Assembly (NCBI GenBank): GCA_022428185.1
Contig: JAKMCZ010000112.1
Span: 1 to 22,790, forward strand
Direction of reading: 5' to 3'
DNA length: 22,790 nucleotides
Source of the DNA: Alphaproteobacteria bacterium
GTDB taxonomy: Bacteria > Pseudomonadota > Alphaproteobacteria > RS24
Of this stretch, positions 14,031 to 21,467 are shown one piece after another. The notes beneath the pieces were generated by a model. That model had not been told where the DNA came from. It saw only the letters and a list, made by a program, of their open reading frames with translations, and made no database searches. The translations under genes were made by a program, and so were the position numbers. Each line of letters opens with the position of its first letter. Position 1 is the first letter of the stretch.

Positions 14031-14804
14031 TCAGCTTTTGCGCCCATTGTTCGGATTATCAGGGTCCCAGTTTAATTTGACGCGGCGCGCGCTACCGGCC
14101 AGCCCGTCATAAATCAGCATATGTCCGGCTAAAGAGGTGCCGCTTGCGGTCACTTCCTTAATTACTTCCATAGCCATCAGACTGCCGATAATGCCGGTCA
14201 GGGCACCGACAATGCCGTTCTTGGCGCAATCATCTTCCTCTTGCGGCGCGACCGGAACAAGCGAGCGATAGCAGGGGAACGGCGTGCCATCCTTATGCGT
14301 GAGCCACGGTTTGAACACCATGACCTGACCGTCAAAGCGTCCTACCGCGCCTGAAATAAGCGGCTTTTGAGCGCCAAAACACACATCATTGACCAAAAAC
14401 CGAGTCGCGAAATTATCGCTGCCATCGACCACCAGATCATAAGCCGCCACTAAGGCATCGCAATTTTTGTTCGTGAGGCGCGCCGCATGCGGTTCAATGG
14501 CGAGATGCGGGTTGAGCGCCGATAAAGCGGTTGCCACAGCCCCGGTTTTCGGTTTACCGATATCGCTATCGGTGAACAAAATCTGGCGCTGTAAATTAGA
14601 CAGGCTGACCGCGTCATCATCGACAAGCCCCAAAGTGCCGATACCGGCGGCGGCGAGATATTGCGCCACCGGATGGCCGAGCCCGCCCAGCCCAACCAGC
14701 AGGACGCGCGCCGCTTTCAGCTTTTGCTGACCGGCACCGCCGATTTCCTTCAGCACAATATGGCGCTGATAGCGGGCAATTTCAGCCTCATCAAGCGCCG
14801 TCAT
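14031..14804 (-). CDS. moeB: MoeB/ThiF/HesA-family adenylyltransferase (E1-like)
   Basis: Members of this family adenylate the C-terminus of a ubiquitin-like sulfur carrier (MoaD or ThiS) for molybdopterin or thiamine synthesis. The 257-residue protein has the nucleotide-binding loop GLGGLG at 38-43, the acidic patch DDD at 62-64, NLQRQ at 70-74, the DGSDNFATR motif at 127-135, and the CAKNGIVGAL segment with Cys193. It departs from E. coli MoeB at the structural zinc site. The first CxxC reads CYRS (178-181), and the C-terminal CxxC position has DPDNPNNG, so three of the four zinc ligands are absent. No MoaD, MoaE, ThiS or ThiG gene is in view, so the partner is unknown. ATG 14804 is five bases after the cysK stop. 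Confidence 0.85.
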   Translation of the reverse strand: MTALDEAEIARYQRHIVLKEIGGAGQQKLKAARVLLVGLGGLGHPVAQYLAAAGIGTLGLVDDDAVSLSNLQRQILFTDSDIGKPKTGAVATALSALNPHLAIEPHAARLTNKNCDALVAAYDLVVDGSDNFATRFLVNDVCFGAQKPLISGAVGRFDGQVMVFKPWLTHKDGTPFPCYRSLVPVAPQEEDDCAKNGIVGALTGIIGSLMAMEVIKEVTASGTSLAGHMLIYDGLAGSARRVKLNWDPDNPNNGRKS

Positions 14805-14809
14805 TTTGC

Positions 14810-15772
14810 CTATAGGCCTTCAAACAGGGCGGTGGATAAATAGCGTTCGGCAAAACTGGGCAATATGACGACAATGTTTTTGCCTGCCATATCGGCGCGC
14901 GCGCCAATTTCCAGCGCCGCCGCCATTGCTGCGCCGGTGCTGATGCCTCCCGGAATGCCTTCAATGCGCGCCAAACGCCGCGCCGTTTCAAAAGCGGTTT
15001 CATTGCCGATGGTCACCACTTCGTCGAGCCATTGCGTGTCCATATTGCCGGGCACAAAGCCCGCACCAATGCCTTGAATTTTATGCGGGCCCGGTTCGCC
15101 ACCCGATAATATCGGACTGTCTTCGGGTTCGACCGCAATCATTTTCAAATCGCTATTGCGCGGTTTCAATACTGAGCCAATGCCGGTAAAAGTGCCGCCC
15201 GTGCCGACGCCTGAAATCACCACATCGACTTTGCCGTCCATATCGTTCCAAATTTCTTCCGCCGTGGTGCGGCGGTGAATTTCGGGATTGGCCGGATTTT
15301 CAAATTGTTGCGGCATCACCCAGCCGGGGTTTTCGTCGAGCAGGGATTGGGCTTTTGAAATCGCGCCTTTCATGCCCTGCTCAGCCGGTGTCAGTTCCAG
15401 CTTCGCGCCCAAAAGCGACAACATTTTGCGCCGTTCCAGCGACATGCTTTCAGGCATGCATAAAACCAGTTCAATGCCGCGCGCCGCGCAGGCAAATGCC
15501 AGCGCAATGCCTGTATTGCCCGAGGTCGGCTCGACCAAAACCGTGTCGGGTTTGATTTTGCCTTGCGCTTCGAGCGCGTCCAAAATCGCCACCCCAATGC
15601 GGTCTTTGACGCTGGCAATCGGATTGAAAAATTCCAGCTTGGCAAAAATCCGTGCGCCAATGCCATATTCAGCCGCCATGCGGCTGACTTCGACAATCGG
15701 CGTATTGCCGACCGTATCGGTAATCGAGGCGTAAATTCGCCCCCGTCCCGGTTTGTTATCTGTGTCGCTCAT
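14810..15772 (-). CDS. cysK: Cysteine synthase A (O-acetylserine sulfhydrylase)
   Basis: CysK is a PLP enzyme that makes L-cysteine from O-acetylserine and sulfide. The 320-residue protein has the PLP lysine Lys56 in NPIASVKDRIG, the substrate loop PTSGNTGIALA at about 82-92, and the phosphate-binding GVGTGGTFTG. A C-terminal segment LPSFAERYLSTALFEGL is also present. Length and motifs fit CysK; CysM or a beta-synthase paralog is less likely. AGAGGG precedes the ATG. It lies 42 bases downstream of the Rrf2 regulator and five bases before moeB, so the three are probably co-transcribed. This puts cysteine synthesis, a possible cysteine-sensing regulator and a sulfur-carrier activating enzyme in one unit. 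Confidence 0.93.
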   Translation of the reverse strand: MSDTDNKPGRGRIYASITDTVGNTPIVEVSRMAAEYGIGARIFAKLEFFNPIASVKDRIGVAILDALEAQGKIKPDTVLVEPTSGNTGIALAFACAARGIELVLCMPESMSLERRKMLSLLGAKLELTPAEQGMKGAISKAQSLLDENPGWVMPQQFENPANPEIHRRTTAEEIWNDMDGKVDVVISGVGTGGTFTGIGSVLKPRNSDLKMIAVEPEDSPILSGGEPGPHKIQGIGAGFVPGNMDTQWLDEVVTIGNETAFETARRLARIEGIPGGISTGAAMAAALEIGARADMAGKNIVVILPSFAERYLSTALFEGL

Positions 15773-15814
15773 TGGTCCCTCTCATCTGCCCTTTTGGCTG
15801 GTTCGGTCATCGGA

Positions 15815-16270
15815 TTATATGGTGAAGTCACCGCTATCGGCTTTGGTGTCGCTGGCATTAGCGGATTTCTCTTCAGCGCGCGCGCATAAATCAGCAATCG
15901 TTGTATCGCCGACCGCGCCGATAAGGGCGTTTTGCATATGGCCGTGAAACGGCGCGATAATGGCGCGCCCCAATTCCGATTGAGACAACATATCGGCCTC
16001 ATTGCCGTCAATCGTCTCAATGACTTCAAAAATTTCGCGCACACTGATACGGCGACGCTCGCGCGCCAATCGATAGCCGCCCCGTGGGCCGCGCACGCCG
16101 CGTAAAATTCCGGCGCGCACCATTGCTTGCATCACTTGTTCCAAATAACGCTGCGGCACACCTTGTCGCGCCGTAATATCGCGCGCTTGCACCGGGTCGG
16201 GGCGCGCATGCAGCGCGACATCAAGCACCGCCTCCAAAGCCAGCAGCGATTTTCGCGATAAATGAATCAT
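15815..16270 (-). CDS. Rrf2-family transcriptional regulator without Fe-S cysteines
   Basis: This is a 151-residue winged-helix regulator of the Rrf2 family. The N-terminus LSRKSLLALEAVLDVALHA, the helix-turn-helix around ARDITARQGVPQRYLEQVMQ and the wing LRGVRGPRGGYRLAR (about 56-70) are typical. IscR, NsrR and RirA bind a cluster through three closely spaced cysteines around residues 90-105; here that region (TIDGNEADMLSQSELGRAII) has none, and the only cysteine is Cys129. That places it functionally nearer to CymR-like members, which in Bacillus act with CysK to control cysteine metabolism. Its adjacency to cysK supports this, but target and effector are inferred. Its start overlaps the dut stop by four bases (ATGA). 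Confidence 0.9.
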   Translation of the reverse strand: MIHLSRKSLLALEAVLDVALHARPDPVQARDITARQGVPQRYLEQVMQAMVRAGILRGVRGPRGGYRLARERRRISVREIFEVIETIDGNEADMLSQSELGRAIIAPFHGHMQNALIGAVGDTTIADLCARAEEKSANASDTKADSGDFTI

Positions 16271-16746
16271 GATTTATCGCCCTTATTCTGACTTGTGCCT
16301 GTTGAGCCGAACCCGCCTGTGCCGCGTTCGGTTTCAGATAATTCATCGACAATCATTGGCGTTACTTGAACCACTGGCGCGATGACCATTTGCGCAATGC
16401 GCATGCCGCGTTCAATGGTGAAGCTGTCGCGCCCCAAATTTATCAGAATGATTTTAACCTCGCCGCGATAATCGGCATCAATTGTGCCCGGCGTGTTCAA
16501 AACGGTTATGCCGTTTTTGGCTGCCAGTCCTGAGCGCGGGCGAATTTGCGCTTCAAACCCGGCCGGTAGCGCCATTTGAAAACCGGTGGCAATCATCGCC
16601 TGCGCGCCGGGCGCGAGGGTCAGCTTTTCACCCTCACCCAATGCGGCGCGAATATCCATGCCTGCCGCCAGCGTGCTTTCGTAAGACGGGGCTTCCAGCC
16701 CGGCGCCATGGTCCAGCCATTTCAATTGAAGCTGCGCTGCGCTCAT
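16267..16746 (-). CDS. dut: Deoxyuridine 5'-triphosphate nucleotidohydrolase (dUTPase)
   Basis: dUTPase hydrolyses dUTP to dUMP, keeping uracil out of DNA and feeding thymidylate synthesis. With the ATG at 16746 the protein has 159 residues and all five trimeric dUTPase motifs: AAGMDIRA (27-34), RPRSGLA (69-75), GTIDADYRGEV (87-97, with catalytic Asp90), RGMRIAQMVIAP (113-124) and RGTGGFGSTG (141-150). An in-frame ATG at 16773 lies inside coaBC; I prefer 16746 because AAGGA sits seven bases upstream of it and the gap to the coaBC stop is then four bases. coaBC followed by dut is a common bacterial pairing. Confidence 0.97.
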   Translation of the reverse strand: MSAAQLQLKWLDHGAGLEAPSYESTLAAGMDIRAALGEGEKLTLAPGAQAMIATGFQMALPAGFEAQIRPRSGLAAKNGITVLNTPGTIDADYRGEVKIILINLGRDSFTIERGMRIAQMVIAPVVQVTPMIVDELSETERGTGGFGSTGTSQNKGDKS

Positions 16747-16750
16747 AGGA

Positions 16751-18001
16751 TTATCCTTTTTCGGTTTTGGCAAAATATGCGGCCATGCGCTCGGTCAAAA
16801 GCGCCGCAATATTTTGCTTGCTCATAATGTCAAATGTTTCGACTTGTGGGTTTTTCGTGTCGGCGCAAATCAGTGTCACCTGATTGGCATCGCCGCCCAT
16901 CACGCCGCCCTCAATGCCGCTATCGCTGCCGACATTATTGGCGACAATCCAATCACATTTCTTGCGCTCCAATTTGGCGCGCGCATGGGCTTCCAAATTT
17001 TCGGTTTCGGCGGCAAAGCCGATAAGCAAAGCCGGTCGATTGTCGCCTGCTGCGCCCAGAATAGCCAAAATATCGGGGTTTTCGGTAAGCGCCAACGGCT
17101 CGGGCGACGCACCGTTTTTCTTGATTTTCTGCGTGTCGCAATCTGCCGGTCGCCAATCTGCAACCGCCGCAGTCATCACCGCCCCATCAACCGGCAATTG
17201 CGCTTCAACCGCCGCCAGCATTTCGCGCGCGGTCTCAATCCGCTCTAGCGTAACACCGGCCGGCGCGGGCAAGTTTGTCGGCCCGCTGACCAAATGCACA
17301 TTTGCGCCGGCCTCGGCCAAAGCAGCGGCAATCGCATAGCCCTGTTTGCCCGATGAGCGATTGGCAATATAGCGCACCGGATCAATCGGTTCATGGGTGG
17401 GGCCTGCCGTCAGCACTATTTTGCGGCCCGCCAAAGCCGATTTCTGAGCCGCGTCAATGCGGGGCGACGCGCCCAGAGCCGCCGCCGTGGCAGTGGCGAT
17501 ATCTTGCGGCTCGCTCATGCGCCCGGGGCCGAACTCGCCACACGCCATATCGCCCTCTTCAGGGCCGATGATGGTTACCCCATCGGCGCGAAGCTGCGCC
17601 AAATTGCGCTGTGTTGCCTCGTGCTGCCACATGCGCACATTCATCGCCGGTGCCATAATGATTTTCTTGTCGGTCGCCAACAGGCTGGTCGAGGCCAAAT
17701 CATTGGCTAAACCCTGTGCCGCTTTTGCCATTAAATCGGCGGTTGCCGGCGCGACTAAAATAATATCGGCATCGCGCGAAAGCTGGATATGCCCCATTTC
17801 AGCTTCGTCGGTGAGGTCGAATAAATTGTCATAAACCTTGTCGCCCGACACTGAGGCGAGCGAGAGCGGTGATACAAATTGTGCTGCCGCCGCCGTCATC
17901 AAACAGCGCACGCCGAGCCCTTGGGCGCGCAATTGGCGCACCAATTCAGGGGCTTTATAAGCGGCAATGCCACCGCCAATAATCAGCAAAACGCGCTGCA
18001 T
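16751..18001 (-). CDS. coaBC: Bifunctional phosphopantothenoylcysteine decarboxylase / phosphopantothenate-cysteine ligase
   Basis: CoaBC carries out two steps of coenzyme A synthesis: CTP-dependent joining of 4'-phosphopantothenate to L-cysteine (CoaB), and FMN-dependent decarboxylation of the product (CoaC). The 416-residue protein has the CoaC domain at about 1-175, with GGGIAAYK near the start, active-site His71 in GHIQLSRDADIILVAPATAD, PAMN at 118-121 and Cys154 in MACGEFGPGRM. The CoaB domain follows at about 192-410 with LTAGPTHEPIDPVRYIANRS, SSGKQGYAIA and the KIKK lysines. The upstream gap to ubiB holds inverted repeats that may regulate it. The next genes, dut, rrf2 and cysK, are close-packed behind it; cysteine from CysK is a CoaB substrate. 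Confidence 0.97.
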   Translation of the reverse strand: MQRVLLIIGGGIAAYKAPELVRQLRAQGLGVRCLMTAAAAQFVSPLSLASVSGDKVYDNLFDLTDEAEMGHIQLSRDADIILVAPATADLMAKAAQGLANDLASTSLLATDKKIIMAPAMNVRMWQHEATQRNLAQLRADGVTIIGPEEGDMACGEFGPGRMSEPQDIATATAAALGASPRIDAAQKSALAGRKIVLTAGPTHEPIDPVRYIANRSSGKQGYAIAAALAEAGANVHLVSGPTNLPAPAGVTLERIETAREMLAAVEAQLPVDGAVMTAAVADWRPADCDTQKIKKNGASPEPLALTENPDILAILGAAGDNRPALLIGFAAETENLEAHARAKLERKKCDWIVANNVGSDSGIEGGVMGGDANQVTLICADTKNPQVETFDIMSKQNIAALLTERMAAYFAKTEKG

Positions 18002-18010
18002 GGTGTCTCC

Positions 18011-18088
18011 CTTGTGATAAGCACAAGCGGTAAGTTTAATTTACCGATGAAAATTGTAAATAAGTATTTTTCGCGCAAAAATTTACAA
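18011..18088 (-). promoter_or_regulatory. Inverted repeats in the ubiB-coaBC gap (coaBC leader/promoter region)
   Basis: CTTGTG/CACAAG (18011-18016 and 18022-18027) forms a stem with a five-base loop, ending directly against the coaBC ribosome-binding stretch GGGAG on the minus strand. TTGTAAAT/ATTTACAA arms at 18054-18061 and 18081-18088 are perfect 8-base inverted repeats, 19 bases apart, the outer one running into the ubiB stop. Within the left arm lies TACAAT (minus strand, 18053-18058), a possible -10 box, but no good -35 was found. Together they suggest a promoter and operator for coaBC, or an AT-rich end signal for ubiB. Confidence 0.4.
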
Positions 18089-19612
18089 ATATCTGAGTAA
18101 AAGCGCCGCCGCTGCCAGCCCCAAAGCCGCCAAGCCAACCAAACGCGCGAGCCGGTCGTTACGCTCAGGCGGTGTCTCGCGCTCAAGGTTTTGCACGGCG
18201 CGCGCGCCGCGCTCTAACTCTTCCAGCGTGTCGGGCAAGCGTTGCACCATACGCAATGTGCGCCCGGCATTTTCAGCCACATCTTGCAACACCGCTTGCG
18301 GGCCGATGGATTTTCGCAACCAATCGCCGACCAGTTTTTCAGAGGCGTCCCAAATATTGACCTTCGGGTCAAAACTGCGCGCCACGCCCTCCACCGTCAC
18401 CATGGTCTTTTGTAAAAGCAGCAATTGCGGCTGGGTGACCATGTCGAATTGTTCGGTAATTTGCAGCAATTGCGCCAGCACCCGACCCATTGAAATATCA
18501 TCGGCATCGCGGTCGCGTATCGGTTCGCCGACCGAGCGCAAGGCTTGGGCAAATTCATGCACATCATGATGGTCGGGCACGTAGCCCGCCTCAATATGCA
18601 CTTCAGCCAGTTTTTTATAATCACGGGTGATGAAGCCGTGCAAAATCTGCGCCAGAAAGCGGCGACTGTCATTATCAAGACGCCCGCAAATGCCTAAATC
18701 AATCGCGATGATGGTGCCGTCGTCGCCAATCATCAAATTGCCTTGATGCATATCGGCGTGAAAAAATCCATCGCGCAGCACCTGAGTTAAAAATATTTGC
18801 AGCAGACGCTCAGCCAGTGCCGATAAATCATGACCGGCGGCGCGCAAGGCGTCGACATCTGAGGCTTTGATGCCGTCCATCCATTGCATGGTCAAAACCC
18901 GCCGACCGCTGGCCTCCCAGTAGATTTGCGGCACGCGAAAATCTTTCATATCGGCTTTACCGGCAATGTTCTCGGCCATTTCAGACAATGCGGCGGCTTC
19001 CATGCGCAAATCGGTTTCGCCATTAATCGAGCGCGCCAAAGTCTCAATACTGTCAACCGGTCGCAGACGACGGATAATTGGGAAATATTTTTCCGCCAGC
19101 CGCGCCAATTTTCCCAGCAAGGCCAGTTCGGCTGCCAATCGCGCCTCGACCCCGGGGCGAAGAATTTTGACCGCCAATGGGTCACCATTTTCTTTATGTT
19201 GCGCGCGGTGGACTTGCGCCACTGACGCAGCAGCAATCGGCGGGCTCATTTGACTGATGACGGCCTGCGGGTCGTCCAGCTCGGCGGCTAAAATTTTTGC
19301 CACTTTCTTATCGCCAAAAGGTGGCAGTCGATCTTGCAGAAAGGTCAAATCATGCGCCATTGCCGGACCGATTATATCGGGCCGCGTGGCGAGAAATTGC
19401 CCTAGCTTGATGTAGGTCGGGCCTAATTTGCGAATTCGGTCTGATAATTTGCGCCCGCGATTTGTGTTGCGATAACGCGGTGCCAGAAAGGTGAAGACGC
19501 GCCGCGCCAGCCGCACCCGTAAAGGCGCATTGGTAAAAAATCCGGGCGGCAAAAGTGCGTCTTGCGCCAGCAAAAGCCGCGCCATGCTCACCAATCTGAT
19601 AAGCCGCCCCAT
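18083..19612 (-). CDS. ubiB: UbiB-family atypical kinase/ATPase for ubiquinone biosynthesis
   Basis: UbiB is an ADCK/ABC1-family protein needed for ubiquinone synthesis, probably as an ATPase that mobilises membrane-bound intermediates. The 509-residue protein shows the family signatures: KLGQ at 69-72 in GPTYIKLGQFLATRPD, the alanine-rich loop AAAS at 127-130, the AVKILRP lysine Lys149, HADMHQGN at 285-292 and DLG at 305-307. A single hydrophobic C-terminal segment (about 487-508, AALGLAAAALLL) probably anchors it in the inner membrane; many homologues have two such segments. Its start overlaps the ubiE stop as ATGA, so the two are coupled, which matches their shared pathway. Confidence 0.96.
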   Translation of the reverse strand: MGRLIRLVSMARLLLAQDALLPPGFFTNAPLRVRLARRVFTFLAPRYRNTNRGRKLSDRIRKLGPTYIKLGQFLATRPDIIGPAMAHDLTFLQDRLPPFGDKKVAKILAAELDDPQAVISQMSPPIAAASVAQVHRAQHKENGDPLAVKILRPGVEARLAAELALLGKLARLAEKYFPIIRRLRPVDSIETLARSINGETDLRMEAAALSEMAENIAGKADMKDFRVPQIYWEASGRRVLTMQWMDGIKASDVDALRAAGHDLSALAERLLQIFLTQVLRDGFFHADMHQGNLMIGDDGTIIAIDLGICGRLDNDSRRFLAQILHGFITRDYKKLAEVHIEAGYVPDHHDVHEFAQALRSVGEPIRDRDADDISMGRVLAQLLQITEQFDMVTQPQLLLLQKTMVTVEGVARSFDPKVNIWDASEKLVGDWLRKSIGPQAVLQDVAENAGRTLRMVQRLPDTLEELERGARAVQNLERETPPERNDRLARLVGLAALGLAAAALLLRYL

Positions 19613-20388
19613 CAGAGCCGCCAGCCCATATGCAACGCCGCCACGCCGCCGCTCAATAGCTGCACATCGGCGCGGGCAAAACCGGCGTCGTTTAATTCGG
19701 CCAAAAACGCATTGGCGGTCGGAAAGCGACGAATGCTCTCGACCAAATACTGATAGGCCTCGCGTTCGCCCGCCACCAGTTCGCCCATAGGCGGAATCAA
19801 GGTGAAACTGTAAGCGTCATAAATTTTCTGCATCATCGCGCTCGGCATATGTGAAAATTCAAGACAGACAAACCGCCCACCGGGCTTCAAAATGCGATAC
19901 GCCTCACCAAGTGCTGCGGCGCGATCGGTCATATTACGAATACCAAAGGCGACGCTCACAATATCGGCGCTCTTATCCGGCAATGGTAATTGCTCACCCG
20001 TGCCGGTGGTAAAATGCAATCCGCTGGTTTTTTTTGTGGCGCGACGTTGCCGACCCGCCTTCATCATCTCGCTATTGGCGTCAATAATATGGGCGCTCAG
20101 CGTGCTGCCCCGTCTTTTGGCATGCGCTTGGGCGCGCAGGGCAATATCGCCAGTGCCACCTGCAATATCGACCAAATGCTGGCTTGCCTGCGGGCGAATA
20201 TGCAGCGCGTCAATCATGCGCGCTTTCCACAGCCGATGCAGCCCGCCCGACATCAGATCGTTCATCACATCATATTTATCAGCCACCGCGTCAAACACGC
20301 CGCGCACAAGCCCTTGCTTGTCGTTACGTGCCACCTCGCGAAAGCCGAAATCGACCGTGGATTGCGTATCTTTTGCCGCTTTGCTCAT
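19612..20388 (-). CDS. ubiE: Ubiquinone/menaquinone C-methyltransferase UbiE
   Basis: UbiE is the SAM-dependent C-methyltransferase of the quinone ring (2-methoxy-6-polyprenylbenzoquinol step for ubiquinone). With the ATG at 20388 the protein has 258 residues. It carries the signatures VFDAVADKYDVMNDLMSGGL (31-50), SAM motif I VDIAGGTGD (73-81), FGIRNMTDRAAALGEAYRIL and KPGGRFVCLEFS. The reading frame is open further upstream to 20667, but that part is antisense to mutM, has no UbiE similarity and would be far longer than the family. TATAAG on the minus strand (20399-20404) is a possible -10 box only about ten bases before the ATG, so the leader could be very short. It heads ubiE-ubiB and is divergent from mutM. 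Confidence 0.95.
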   Translation of the reverse strand: MSKAAKDTQSTVDFGFREVARNDKQGLVRGVFDAVADKYDVMNDLMSGGLHRLWKARMIDALHIRPQASQHLVDIAGGTGDIALRAQAHAKRRGSTLSAHIIDANSEMMKAGRQRRATKKTSGLHFTTGTGEQLPLPDKSADIVSVAFGIRNMTDRAAALGEAYRILKPGGRFVCLEFSHMPSAMMQKIYDAYSFTLIPPMGELVAGEREAYQYLVESIRRFPTANAFLAELNDAGFARADVQLLSGGVAALHMGWRL

Positions 20389-20483
20389 ATCTCTGCCGCT
20401 TATATGTTCCGCTTCACTGAATTCGCGGCGACGATAGCCCATCGGCGCGGCTAAATCCATGCGCTGTTTGGTCTTTTTGCCGC

Positions 20484-20511
20484 TTGCGCGCGCGTTTGAG
20501 CCGCTTATGAT
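20484..20511 (+). promoter_or_regulatory. Predicted mutM promoter, implying a leaderless message
   Basis: TTGCGC (20484-20489), a 16-base spacer and TATGAT (20506-20511) form a plausible promoter. The expected start, seven or eight bases after the -10, falls on the A of the mutM ATG at 20519. The -10 is good (five of six) and the -35 is weak. The rest of the 130-base ubiE-mutM divergent gap shows only a possible ubiE -10 at 20399-20404. Confidence 0.4.
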
Positions 20512-20518
20512 GAGAGCC

Positions 20519-21442
20519 ATGCCGGAACTGCCAGAAGTCGAAACCGTTTGTCGCGGCCTCGCCCCACATATTGAAGGGCGACGCATTGACCAAGTGACAC
20601 TCAATCGGGCCGATTTGCGCTTTCCGTTTCCTGACAACTTCGCCGCTTTGCTGACCGGCGCACGCATTGAGCGATTTCAACGCCGCGCCAAATATTTGCT
20701 CGCACACATGCACAGCAGCGATGGCAAGCCGTTTATCTGGCTCAGTCATTTGGGCATGACCGGACGCTTTATGTTGTCGCTGCCGCAGCACAAACAAGTA
20801 GAACCGGGGGCTTATGCGCATGAGATAGCCGCGCCGGTGGCGGCCAAACATATTCATGTCGAGATGCGTTTTGACGATGGCGGCCGCTTGTCTTTTGCCG
20901 ATCCGCGCCGCTTCGGATTTATGGATTTGGTGGTTGATGCGCCAAAAACAAGCCAAGATACAAGCCAAGATACAATTAACGCCGCCGACAGGTCGCCCTA
21001 TCTGGCGCATTTGGGGCCCGAGCCCTTGGGCAATGATTTCAACGAAACCATGTTATTGGCTGCCGCAAAGGGTAAAAAAACGCCGGTCAAAAACTTCTTG
21101 CTCGACCAGCGCGTGGTCGCCGGACTTGGCAATATATATGTCTGTGAGGCGCTGTTTATGGCCGGTATCAGCCCGCGCCGCAAAGCGGCCAATTTGGGCG
21201 CCAAACGCACTGCGCGATTGGTGCCCGCCATTCGCGAAGTGCTGGCGCGCGCCATTGAGGCGGGCGGCTCGACCTTGCGCGACTTTGCGCGCGAAGACGG
21301 ATCGGCGGGTTATTTTCAACATGATTTCAAAGTCTATGGTCGCGATGGCGAAACCTGTTCAGCACCGCATTGTTCTGCTACGCTCAAACGTCTGGTGCAA
21401 TCAGGACGCTCGAGCTTTTATTGCCCGCGCTGCCAGACCTGA
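20519..21442 (+). CDS. mutM: Formamidopyrimidine-DNA glycosylase (Fpg/MutM)
   Basis: MutM removes 8-oxoguanine and formamidopyrimidines from DNA and nicks the abasic site. The start is fixed by chemistry: the mature protein must begin Pro-Glu-Leu-Pro-Glu, with Pro2 the nucleophile and Glu3 catalytic, so the ATG at 20519 is used rather than 20459. Lys58 (RRAKYLL), HLGMTGRF, DPRRFG, GLGNIYVCEALF and the C-terminal zinc finger (Cys280, Cys285, Cys302, Cys305, with Arg297 in the SGRSSFYCPRC hairpin) are present. At 307 residues it is somewhat long, partly because of a linker with a duplicated TSQD at 144-151. It is divergent from ubiE and is followed after 25 bases by a small secreted protein. 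Confidence 0.97.
   Translation: MPELPEVETVCRGLAPHIEGRRIDQVTLNRADLRFPFPDNFAALLTGARIERFQRRAKYLLAHMHSSDGKPFIWLSHLGMTGRFMLSLPQHKQVEPGAYAHEIAAPVAAKHIHVEMRFDDGGRLSFADPRRFGFMDLVVDAPKTSQDTSQDTINAADRSPYLAHLGPEPLGNDFNETMLLAAAKGKKTPVKNFLLDQRVVAGLGNIYVCEALFMAGISPRRKAANLGAKRTARLVPAIREVLARAIEAGGSTLRDFAREDGSAGYFQHDFKVYGRDGETCSAPHCSATLKRLVQSGRSSFYCPRCQT
20948..20975 (+). repeat. 12-bp tandem repeat inside mutM
   Basis: The unit ACAAGCCAAGAT occurs twice in full plus a partial third copy (ACAA). It is in frame and encodes TSQD-TSQD-T in the linker between the two MutM domains. Because the unit is a multiple of three, copy-number change would not break the gene. Confidence 0.9.
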
Positions 21443-21467
21443 GAAGCTGAGTAAGAGGGGGCGGTAA

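Noticed and set aside
20389..20667. Upstream extension of the ubiE reading frame
   Set aside because: It would add 93 residues without similarity to UbiE, antisense to the start of mutM; the family N-terminus fits the ATG at 20388.
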